64,000 nt of DNA from Pseudomonadota bacterium (GTDB lineage: Bacteria > Pseudomonadota > Alphaproteobacteria > Micropepsales > Micropepsaceae), in NCBI GenBank assembly GCA_021851325.1, contig JAJZDZ010000007.1, positions 62,001-126,000 of the forward strand, written 5' to 3'. A program made the translations under genes and the position numbers. The notes beneath the pieces are model-generated. The model made no database searches and had not been told where the DNA came from. It saw only the letters and a list, made by a program, of their open reading frames with translations. Positions 16,503 through 24,681 of the stretch are shown piece after piece (position 1 is the first letter of the stretch; every line of letters begins with the position of its first letter).

Positions 16503-16650
16503 AGCATCCCCCAATCATTATCAAATTCTCCGCGAACAGGGGGCGAGGGACCGCGATTTCCACCATCTGTTAGGCGACATGGCGAGCATGGGGGATGATC
16601 CACGCGCTGATCTTGAAGAGATTCTCCCACAGGCGGTCAGCGACCAGTTT
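16503..16650 (-). mobile_element. Decayed 3' end of an IS1380-family transposase gene
   Basis: One - strand frame reads RLWENLFKISAWIIPHARHVA, a TAA stop, then QMVEIAVPRPLFAENL. This matches the C-terminal signature of IS1380-type transposases (R-L-x-K-I-G-A-x-I-V-x-H-A-R-x-V-x-F-Q-M-A-E-V-A-V-P-R-x-L-F-A-E-I-L). The upstream DDE part is not recognisable beyond about 16740, and terminal inverted repeats were not found. The remnant lies between the two propeller genes. Confidence 0.65.
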
Positions 16651-16740
16651 TTCACCGTTTCCGCCAGGGCCAGGGCTGCATCCGATACCTTTAAGGTTGC
16701 GCGCGGCGGGAAGTCGTCGTCGCTCGTCAAGAGCGTTATC

Positions 16741-17163
16741 CAGGATATTTGCGAACCGGCATTGCGGTGTAGGGATAGGGTGTACAGAGCTCTTAGTTGA
16801 AACCTACGGCGTAGGCATTTTGCGCGGTCAACGAAGGGCTGGGCGATGCATGCATCTGGAATCGTCTAAGCCAACCTGAGCTTACCAACAGTCATCGCAC
16901 CCGCCCTCCCCACACTGCAGTGTTGCAGAGACCGGCAGCATCCATGGGGGGTACGGAACTCTACAGCCGCTAACACGGATGGGACGTTAGAAAGCATTTG
17001 GCTCATCGCCAACGTCTGATCATCAAGCCGAACGGGTATATGGATGTAGTCGTCCCGCTGCGCTCAAACCGGATCAGTTTGGGGTGAGGCGTTCCGACTT
17101 CCCTATATTTGGCGGAGTAACAGATCCTTAGGGGCTTTATGTCTGAACGCGAATACATAGGGA
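16741..17163. other. Intergenic DNA between the IS remnant and the second propeller gene
   Basis: No gene is supported. Open frames on the + strand lack start signals and conserved motifs. The flank 16254-16502 is likewise non-coding and holds the promoter side of copy 1. Confidence 0.4.
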
Positions 17164-17203
17164 ACCGTATCAGGGACTGTCCTGAGGCAGTCCCTGATAC
17201 GGT
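17164..17203. terminator. Perfect 16-bp hairpin after the second propeller gene
   Basis: ACCGTATCAGGGACTG (17164-17179) and its exact reverse complement (17188-17203) flank an 8-nt loop. It lies 22 bp past the stop of the - strand gene. No T-tract follows on the - strand, so it may stabilise the mRNA end or be a mobile repeat rather than a classical terminator. Confidence 0.5.
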
Positions 17204-17225
17204 CCCGACTTCTGGCCATAATGGT

Positions 17226-20200
17226 CTAGAAAAGTCTTTTGCTGTTTTTCATCGCCCTATCAAGTTCGCGTTCACCGACGACGGCCTTACGATCAAGATC
17301 CTTAAACACGGCATATTGAGCTCGCGTGGGCTGGTCGTAGCTTAGGCCAATGTCCGCAGCGAGGTAGGCAAGATGGCTGCGTAGCTTCGTCTCATGTAAC
17401 ACATCGCCCTCGCTTGATTGAATTGCGAGCTGCACGAGCTTGTTGATTTCGCCATTGAGGGCGATCATTGATGGCTGCGCGGTCGCCTCCGGCAGCTTAC
17501 CGGCCGCGACGGCCATCTTGAGCTTGTCCCGAACCTGGATGGCCTTATTGATTGTGCGGTCGAGGCGATTGAGCGTTTCATGAATCCGCAACTCAAGCGC
17601 CAAACGATTCTTAAGCGCGTCTGGTTCTGGATGAAGGCGCGGATCAAGTGCAACCTTAAAGAACACCTGCGTCTTTCTGCCCCCGAAATCCAGCATCACC
17701 ATGTAGCGCCCAGGATTGACTGTAGGACCCTCCACCCCATCTTCCAAACCACCGGCAGCCTCGGGGGGCTGAAAGCCGGTGACCTCGGTGGCGTCAGGGT
17801 AGCGTAGATTCCACTGAAATCTGTTCATTCCCGGACTGATCGCCGTAAGCTTTTGGAGTGCGTCTTCCTTTTTCTCGGTCGGTGTCTGATTGTCGCGCAC
17901 TACGGGGCTCAGTTTTGCGTGCTTGGTTTTGAGATGCAGGTCAAAGCGACGGATGAGACTTCCTTTAGCGTCGAAGAAGGAGAGCGAGACCGGCGTCTGG
18001 CCCTTGTAGTCCTCGGGAATATGAAAGAAGACCGTCGCGCCGAAAGGCGGATTGACGCCCACGGAGTGGCGATATTTGGCCCTACTGTTTTTTCCATAGG
18101 CATGAGTAAGCCAAGCTTCTTGCGGCGCGAAGAGCTGCACAGCCTGTGGGGCAGGGACTGATTGATGCGACAGCTGTTCGAGGAGTGAGAGATTGTCAAG
18201 CACCCAGAACGAACGCCCATGGGTCGCGATCGCAACGTCGCCCTGACGGGAATCGATAGCGATATCGCGAACCTGTACAGGCGGTAGATTGAGGGTCAGA
18301 GGTTGCCAATTCTTGCCGCCACTGAAGCTGACGTAGACGGTGTTCTTGGTGCCGAGGAACAACAATTGGGGATCAGAAGGATCCTGACGCACGGCCAGCA
18401 CATACTGATGGTCGGGTAGTCCGGTCGTTATGGGCGCCCAGTGGCGTCCGTAATCTGTGGTCTCGAACACATATGGGTGGAAATCGTCCCACATGTAACG
18501 CGAGGCACTGAGAAAGGCAGAGCCGGGCTCGCTCTGGGAAGGCTGGATTGAACTGATCTGGGCCCATTCGGGCAGCCCCTTGGGGGTTACCAGTTGCCAA
18601 TGCGCCCCTCCATCTCGTGTGACATGGACCAATCCATCGGCCGAACCGGCCCAGATCACTTTTCCATCTAAAGGTGAGACCGCTAGCGCCGATATGTCAG
18701 GATAAACTTCGGCTCCCGATTGGTCGAGGTCGATCGGTCCCCCACTCGGCTTTTCCGTGACGGGATCATTGCGCGTTAGATCTGGGCTTATGCGGGTCCA
18801 ACTCCTGCCTCCGTCTTCGCTTTTCAGAACATATTGCGAGGCGACCAGAAGATCTTTTGGGTTTGTGGGCGAGAAGAAGATCGGGTGGGTCCAGCCGAAG
18901 CGATATTTGAGCGCGGACGATGAGGCCCCGTCCTGATAATTGGGCCACGGGCTGACGCTGTTATACTGGCCAACCTTGCTGTTGTAGTGCAGCAGGATGC
19001 TAAAGTAGCCGCTTCCATAGGTCCCGTGTGGGTTACCGGGCTGAGGTGCGACAAAGGTACTCTCACCATACGCAACGCTGTGCCAGTCGGAGAGCGGAAT
19101 CATCCCGCCAGGTGCCGCGCTAGGACCCTCAAAGGAGCCTTCGTCTTGCTGCGCGCCATAGAGATGGAAGGGAAATTGGTCGTCTAGCGACACATGGTAG
19201 AACTGGCCTGTCGGCTGGTTGTGTTCACTGCTCCACGTCTTTCCGCCATCAGTGGAGATAGTGGCGCCGCCGTCGTTTCCCTCTAGCAGGATCTTAGGGT
19301 GATGCGGGTTGATCCAGACAATATGGTTGTCGCCATGCGGCGTGTGCAATTTGACGAAGCTCTTACCTCCGTCATGCGAGACCCAAAGCGCGTCGACCTC
19401 AGGAACATAGACGGTATCCGGATCAGTTGGATCGGTGTAAATGCTCATGTAATAGAAGGCTCGTTGGCGCAGGCTCCAATTGGCATTGACGCGATTCCAA
19501 TGCGCGCCACCGTCCTCGGAGCGGAACACGCCGCCATTCTTCGCCTGGACGATCGAGTAAACCACTTTGGGATTGCTGGTAGCCACACTCACTCCAATGC
19601 GTCCCAGTAGGCCGTGTGGGAAGCCGGGATTGCGCGAGATCTCTGTCCAGTGCGCCCCGCCATCGATGGTCTTGTAGAGCCCGCTACCAGGGCCGCCATC
19701 ATGGAGCGACCAGGGGTTTCTGTAGGCCTGCCACATTGCCGCATAGAGCACATCGGGATTGCTCGGGCTCATCACCAAATCGATGGCACCAGTGGCGGCG
19801 TTGACATAAAGAATCTTCTTCCACGTTTTGCCTCCATCGGTCGATTTATAGACGCCGCGGCTGCCATTAGACTTGAACACATGACCCATGGAACTGGCAT
19901 AAACCAAATTTGGGTTGTGGGGATCGACAACGATTGCGCTGATTGTGTGGGTACGGCTCAGTCCTGCGGCGTGCCACGTCTTGCCGGCATCGTCAGAACG
20001 GAAGACGCCGTCGCCGGTGATCACATCACCACGAATATCGCTTTCGCCAGTACCGACGTAAAGAATTTTGGGGTTCGACGGAGCGACTGCGATCGCTCCG
20101 ATACTGTCGCTTGTACTAGGCATTGACCGGTCTGAAATATTGGTCCACTTGATGCCATAATCCGTGCTTTTCCAGACCCCGCCGTCGACGGCTCCCATAT

Positions 20201-20399
20201 AGAACAGGTTCGTCTTATCCGGGACGCCGGCCACCGCCACGACTCGGCCGCCGATCCACGGCCCGACGTTGCGCCATTGGAGCTTGCTCAATGGAGTAGG
20301 GGCCGCGGCGAAAGAAGTGGTCGAAAGCGCGAGCGCCAAGCCAGCGCCTGCGAAAGTCCGAAACGCACGGGATTGAGCAAAGACGGCAATACGAGGCAT
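17226..20399 (-). CDS. Secreted VPS10/sortilin-type BNR-repeat propeller protein, copy 2
   Basis: The product has 1057 residues. I chose ATG 20399, with AGGAG 8 bases upstream. A signal peptide with an Ala-rich core (about residues 14-32) is followed by LQWRNVGPWIGGRVVAVAGV, parallel to FRNLGPSIMGGRVSSVVGI in copy 1. Asp-box repeats follow (KSTDYGIKWTNIS, RSDDAGKTWHAAG, KSTDGGKTWKKIL, KTIDGGAHWTEIS), then the same kind of C-terminal domain with PGMNRFQWNLRYPD. The two genes are clear paralogues of equal length and orientation. Function is unknown; surface binding or processing is only a guess. Confidence 0.85.
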   Translation of the reverse strand: MPRIAVFAQSRAFRTFAGAGLALALSTTSFAAAPTPLSKLQWRNVGPWIGGRVVAVAGVPDKTNLFYMGAVDGGVWKSTDYGIKWTNISDRSMPSTSDSIGAIAVAPSNPKILYVGTGESDIRGDVITGDGVFRSDDAGKTWHAAGLSRTHTISAIVVDPHNPNLVYASSMGHVFKSNGSRGVYKSTDGGKTWKKILYVNAATGAIDLVMSPSNPDVLYAAMWQAYRNPWSLHDGGPGSGLYKTIDGGAHWTEISRNPGFPHGLLGRIGVSVATSNPKVVYSIVQAKNGGVFRSEDGGAHWNRVNANWSLRQRAFYYMSIYTDPTDPDTVYVPEVDALWVSHDGGKSFVKLHTPHGDNHIVWINPHHPKILLEGNDGGATISTDGGKTWSSEHNQPTGQFYHVSLDDQFPFHLYGAQQDEGSFEGPSAAPGGMIPLSDWHSVAYGESTFVAPQPGNPHGTYGSGYFSILLHYNSKVGQYNSVSPWPNYQDGASSSALKYRFGWTHPIFFSPTNPKDLLVASQYVLKSEDGGRSWTRISPDLTRNDPVTEKPSGGPIDLDQSGAEVYPDISALAVSPLDGKVIWAGSADGLVHVTRDGGAHWQLVTPKGLPEWAQISSIQPSQSEPGSAFLSASRYMWDDFHPYVFETTDYGRHWAPITTGLPDHQYVLAVRQDPSDPQLLFLGTKNTVYVSFSGGKNWQPLTLNLPPVQVRDIAIDSRQGDVAIATHGRSFWVLDNLSLLEQLSHQSVPAPQAVQLFAPQEAWLTHAYGKNSRAKYRHSVGVNPPFGATVFFHIPEDYKGQTPVSLSFFDAKGSLIRRFDLHLKTKHAKLSPVVRDNQTPTEKKEDALQKLTAISPGMNRFQWNLRYPDATEVTGFQPPEAAGGLEDGVEGPTVNPGRYMVMLDFGGRKTQVFFKVALDPRLHPEPDALKNRLALELRIHETLNRLDRTINKAIQVRDKLKMAVAAGKLPEATAQPSMIALNGEINKLVQLAIQSSEGDVLHETKLRSHLAYLAADIGLSYDQPTRAQYAVFKDLDRKAVVGERELDRAMKNSKRLF

Positions 20400-20822
20400 C
20401 AATCGGTCTCCTGGCGAGTAAAATCTTTAAATGGAGGTCTGCTGCGCTTACGTGCGAGCCACATCAATTCGAGCCAGTTAGTGAGAGACTAAGTTCGCCA
20501 TGCCCCCCCCCGGAAAGAATCTCAATCTGCCCCCAGTAAGCTCAGGTTAGTTCCAGATCGTTCATAAATTCAACATGTTTCAGAACCTTTTGGGTTAGCT
20601 CGACATGCGCGTTGTCCGTTAATGTGCGGACGAGTCCCGGCTAAAACGGCAAATTCTCAGAGAATCGCGAATTGGGTAATAGCCTGTCGGCAGGCAGAAA
20701 ATGCATATTGTGCCAATACGGCAATGCCCAAGTTATGCCTTGGCGAAGCTGTCCCATTAAGCCGCTTGGGCAGGTTAGGAACTACGCTTTTAACCCGCTG
20801 ATATTGCTTAACGTTCGCCAGC
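20400..20822. other. Intergenic region upstream of propeller copy 2
   Basis: Holds the promoter side of the propeller gene and a run of nine C at about 20503-20511. No gene is supported. Confidence 0.4.
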
Positions 20823-20861
20823 TCTTCAATCTTGCAAGAGGGTTGTTCCATGGGGCGCGCC
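20823..20861 (+). repeat. Decayed fourth copy of the tRNA-Glu 3' end
   Basis: TCTTCAATCTTGCAAGAGGG at 20823-20842, then a damaged T arm, then GGGGCGCGCCA ending at 20861. It corresponds to the 45-bp att repeat with a few substitutions and about five bases deleted. The DNA after it resembles that after the native tRNA, which supports a true att remnant. Confidence 0.7.
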
Positions 20862-21013
20862 ACAAATCTTTAGCTGCTTACAAGAAATCCCGTGACGGCT
20901 GGGCATTGGTGGCCTTGGTCATTGGCAGTTTTAAAGGTTTAGGGATGAAAGCGGAGAAGGCCGAGAATTGCTCGCGGTACCTAGCATCGAAATTGACGCG
21001 CCAATATCAGCCG

Positions 21014-21330
21014 TCATGTCTCCATCTGTCCCTTTATAGCACCCATAAATGGCACAAGGCGCAGGAGTTCTGGAAATCGCACGAAATCATTGGCCTTATA
21101 GAATATTACGGCGTACCCAGTGATCTCATCCGCGACCATCATGGATACCCCGACGGTGGGAGGCTGACGTAGGTGCAATCCGCGATCGGCGATCAGCACC
21201 AGACCGAGGCACAGTCCTTGCCGGGCTCCTCAGATTTCTAGATGTCTGACGGATATAGCTGTTACGAGTGGATACTGAGAAACGCGCTTGGTTGTTCGCA
21301 TATTTCGCACCATGTGTAGCTTCTGGCTTC
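21014..21330 (-). pseudogene. GNAT toxin pseudogene, decayed copy of the gene at 6160-6681
   Basis: The - strand frame reads VGVSMMVADEITGYAVIFYK then ANDFVRFPELLRLVPFMGAI. The intact gene has IGASMMVVDAINERAATFYE then ANGFVRLPDSLRLVLPMSVI. DNA similarity continues upstream to about 21330, through the part matching QGQRLGAILIADAV, but the frame is broken. The distance from the att remnant to the stop (about 150 bp) equals that in the intact cassette. No DUF1778 antitoxin remains. Confidence 0.75.
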
Positions 21331-21919
21331 AAGATAAGTATACTCTTCCTCGTATCAGCCTCAGTTTCAACGGGTGATAAGCCGCCATCGGTAGTTGACG
21401 CGGATTGGGTAAAATCCCGAGAGGCCGCCTTGCACCTTCTCCAGTGAACGAAACATCGCTCTGCCCGAGTGGTCGAGTTAATGTACGGTTTACCAATGTC
21501 CTAGAGTTGATAGCTGCCTGAAGTTCAGGCGGAAATTACTTTTTGCTCCTGACTCCATGCGATAAGGTTTTGAAACGCGAAGATAATTTCTTACTCGGAA
21601 GCAGCTGTTGCGGTCGCCAGCAGCGTGCTTTGGGCTTGGTACGCGAAATGTACGAATAGCGGTGCTACTCACGGTTTCTCATCCTGCACGGGTGGAAACA
21701 GTGAATTTGTGGCAGCAATAGTATGCGTAGAACAACCCAAGTCATTATCGATACCGGGAATCTTTCGAAAGAAAGTCAGGGATCGAGATTTGACTTTCAC
21801 GATCGTTTCGATGGAAAGCGGGCCTTTTCGTGGTCGCTTTACGCGGCATCGAAAGTGAATGTCATATATGTGTTGAGAAGCGCTGCCTCTTTTTCCAAAT
21901 CGCTAATGGAGTTGGAGAA
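21331..21919. other. Region between the GNAT pseudogene and the next gene
   Basis: No convincing gene. A + frame from 21723 to 21953 and the upstream extension of the next gene's frame (from 21830) both lack a good ribosome-binding site. Confidence 0.35.
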
Positions 21920-23269
21920 ATGCTTATGTTGCGCCGGACACTACGCAAAGTAGGGCGATACCTGGTATCGGTTTCAGACGACGAGCGGTCCCGTACACGC
22001 TACGAAAGCAGAGTGACCAAGCAAAGGGCCTGGGAATTTTCGAGACAGGTGACCGATCTTGCCAGGAGGCACGGAACCCTAAATCGTCTCCTTGCCGGCG
22101 GCATTGAGTTGCTGGAGTTACGTGACATAAGGGAGGAGGTAGGCGGCTGCGGTCAAGTGAGCTCACAAGCGTTGAGTATGATGGTTCAGAGAATTATCGA
22201 AGGCAGACTTAGCCCTAAAGATACCTACCTCAAGCAAGATGATGAAAATTTTCTCCTATGCTTCGCGTCTGCAGACAGAACTGAAGCGAGAAAAAAGCTC
22301 GAGGACATAACAGCGGATATTCGTGATGCATTGCACGAAGTTGGAGGCGACACACGATTTGAAGTAGGACACGAGGTAGTTGAGATTGATACCGATGATG
22401 TCAATGATGAATCAGTGGTCGAAACAATCACCGAATCCTTGCGGAAGGTTCGCCGTGAGGCCCGGGATGCATCACGCCACTGGCGTCAACATCTCATTCG
22501 GAATGCTTCGGTGTCCTACTGGCCAATCTGGCTTTCACATAAACAGGTGGTAGCCATTCATCGTGCTATTCTCGACGACGAAACGGGGCAGCTGGCACTC
22601 AGGAGGTTGGCGTGTCTTTCATCAGCGGATGAAATGCGCGAAACGCTGTTTGAAATTGATAGCTTGATTCTTGGTCGCGCGACCACGGATTTGCATGCCT
22701 TGATTGGAGAGGGAGGCAGAACACAACTGATTGTGCCTTTATACTATGCCAGTCTTGAGGCTTCTCGCAGGCGTACCAGATACCAAGAGATATGTGAAAA
22801 TATTCCGGCAGCATATCGCCGCTATATATTGTTCGAGGTCCACGATATACCGAGCGGAACGCCATGCAGTCGTATTTCGGAGGTGGTCTCTATGCTAAAT
22901 GGCTATGGGCTGGGCGTACTTCTAGAAGTAGATATGAACGCTCTGAGCATGCCGTCAGCGATGGGAATAGCAGGAGTGGTATCTCGCATTTCTGATGATG
23001 TGCTTTCGAAGCATAATCTTGTTCGCAATCTTCATATGTTTGCGTCTCACGCGCGAGCAGCTCGTCTCAAGAGTTTCCTTTATAAGGTTGATTCAAATTC
23101 CCTCGCGCGCGACGCAATCCAGGCAGAAGTTGATTATCTCCAAGGTTCTGCGATCGTTAAGCGCACGCAAAATCTTAAACCGCACTATCGGTGGGATTTG
23201 AAGTGGCTAACCTGCGACGTGGATCTGGAAAGCACTCAAGACCCTGGAGTAATGGTAGGAAGCGCGTGA
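21920..23269 (+). CDS. Protein with degenerate GGDEF-like and EAL-like domains
   Basis: I chose ATG 21920, with GGAG 8 bases upstream (an ATG at 21926 is equally possible); the product has 449 residues. No export signal is seen. SPKDTYLKQDDENFLLCFAS followed by ARKKLEDITADIRDAL looks like a GGDEF fold, but the GGDEF active-site loop is absent. From about residue 195, VSYWPIWLSHKQVVAIHRAI, then QLIVPLYYASLEAS, RRYILFEVHDIPSGTP and YGLGVLLEVDM follow the strand-helix order of EAL phosphodiesterases, without the EAL triad or metal ligands. This suggests a non-catalytic c-di-GMP-type scaffold. The homology is inferred from pattern only. Confidence 0.5.
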   Translation: MLMLRRTLRKVGRYLVSVSDDERSRTRYESRVTKQRAWEFSRQVTDLARRHGTLNRLLAGGIELLELRDIREEVGGCGQVSSQALSMMVQRIIEGRLSPKDTYLKQDDENFLLCFASADRTEARKKLEDITADIRDALHEVGGDTRFEVGHEVVEIDTDDVNDESVVETITESLRKVRREARDASRHWRQHLIRNASVSYWPIWLSHKQVVAIHRAILDDETGQLALRRLACLSSADEMRETLFEIDSLILGRATTDLHALIGEGGRTQLIVPLYYASLEASRRRTRYQEICENIPAAYRRYILFEVHDIPSGTPCSRISEVVSMLNGYGLGVLLEVDMNALSMPSAMGIAGVVSRISDDVLSKHNLVRNLHMFASHARAARLKSFLYKVDSNSLARDAIQAEVDYLQGSAIVKRTQNLKPHYRWDLKWLTCDVDLESTQDPGVMVGSA

Positions 23270-23563
23270 TCGAAGGTGCCGCTAATCACGCTATCAAATT
23301 GTGCATACGAAGATGGGTTTGGCGATTGTTTCCATTTGAGAAGTCACGCCCGGTTGCGTATATTCTACATCTTAAAAAGGGAGGCACTACTAGTGACCGC
23401 TGGTCAAAATTCGAAGATAGTACATGGCCTCTGCCTGCCAACTGCAGGGCTGTAGCGCATTATTTGCCTGAGAGTTCTGGGTTGGGCAATTACTGTGATT
23501 AGATGGTAGCTCGATAAGTTCAAAGCTTGGTAGTGGGGGCACAATAAAGGTGGGAGGAAATGC

Positions 23564-24070
23564 ATGGGGCAGGCGTTGATAAGAAGTTATGTGATTGGGC
23601 TAGTGATGCTCGTGGCGCTAGGTGTACGGCCGGTCTTGGCCGCAGTGCCACCAGATTTGGCGCCAATTCCGGTGTCTGAACAACCTTCTGCGGCGGACCG
23701 AAGAGCTATATTGGCTATGGTTAAGGCGCGACAGAACGCTTGGAATCGTGGAGATTTTCGCGGCTATATGAAGGGCTTTGAAAATCCAGGTATAATCTTT
23801 GTCTCAAACGGCAAGATCCAGCCAAGTTGGCAGGCAACTCTGGATCACTATATCAAGGGTTACCCAACCAAGGAGGCCCGCGGTCGTGTTCGCTTCTACG
23901 ATGCGTCTATCCGAATGCTTGGTCAAAATGCGGCTCTGTTGATTTGCCACCTCCATATGTCACGACCCAAGCAGCCACTCGAGGGAGTTTTTACCGATGT
24001 GGTGCAACGAATTCACGGCAAGTGGATCATAACAATGAACCACGTGTCAGCGTACGTCGCATCAAAGTAG
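23564..24070 (+). CDS. Secreted SnoaL-like (NTF2-fold) protein
   Basis: The protein has 168 residues, with GGAGG 6 bases before the ATG. It has a signal peptide (YVIGLVMLVALGVRPVLAA, cleavage near residue 27). RRAILAMVKARQNAWNRGDFRGYMKGFE, too long to be chance, is the DUF4440/SnoaL helix pattern; strands with a closing GKWIITMNHVSAYV complete the NTF2-like cone. Such small domains bind or turn over many ligands, so no function is assigned. The gene stands alone. 294 bp upstream (23270-23563) show no gene. Confidence 0.7.
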   Translation: MGQALIRSYVIGLVMLVALGVRPVLAAVPPDLAPIPVSEQPSAADRRAILAMVKARQNAWNRGDFRGYMKGFENPGIIFVSNGKIQPSWQATLDHYIKGYPTKEARGRVRFYDASIRMLGQNAALLICHLHMSRPKQPLEGVFTDVVQRIHGKWIITMNHVSAYVASK

Positions 24071-24681
24071 CAACAGTATCGAGGCGCAGTCCCGACCTTG
24101 CGGCCTATTTACAATTCGCCAAAGTACAGTTGGATAGAAATGCATCACCTTCGTATAATTAAGGCTCCGGAACTGGTAAGCCCTCGCACACCATCCGCTC
24201 CGTGGGTTAGGAACACTATGCGCGGGGCGATGTGTTTAGGCGCAGATCCCGTTAGACGCATTATTCCGTCGGCAAAACGACAGATCCATGACCGGTATGC
24301 TACAATGCCAATGTGATCGGGATCTGCCGATAGTTAGGAATACCTCTAGAAGGTGTCATAGGTATTCTTTTGGAGGACACGCGGCTGGCTCAGGTCCGCG
24401 TCTCCGGCTTGGCGCAGCGGCGACCGTGACATCCCTTACATAATCCTGGATCAAGGTAAATGCTGGTTGACAATGGCCCCCTAGGGTGCTGGCGTTCGCC
24501 GGTTTGCAGCGTCCTGGCGCGGACGGTAGGGAGCAGGTCGTGAATGACGCGCTTGTTCTGGCGTTGGGGGAACCATCTGTGAGGCGTAGATTTGCGCTGT
24601 GGTGCCCGAGCGTGGGGAAGTGATTCGATTGGCCGGCGGCTTATAGGCAAGGGGCTGGATCAGACGAAGGGGTAGATTTAC
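24071..24681. other. Intergenic region, about 600 bp
   Basis: Between the SnoaL-like gene and the phosphoesterase gene. It holds the hairpin at 24338-24371 and no supported gene. Confidence 0.4.
24338..24371 (+). terminator. Possible rho-independent terminator
   Basis: GAATACCT (24338-24345) and AGGTATTC (24360-24367) form an 8-bp stem with a 14-nt loop, followed by TTTT. It lies about 270 bp past the SnoaL-like gene. Confidence 0.4.

Noticed and set aside
16333-16800. 155-codon + strand open frame
   Set aside because: It is antisense to the recognisable IS1380-family transposase remnant.
6011-21330. A tyrosine or serine recombinase gene inside the tRNA-Glu interval
   Set aside because: I looked through the larger frames for R-H-R-Y integrase or resolvase motifs and found none.
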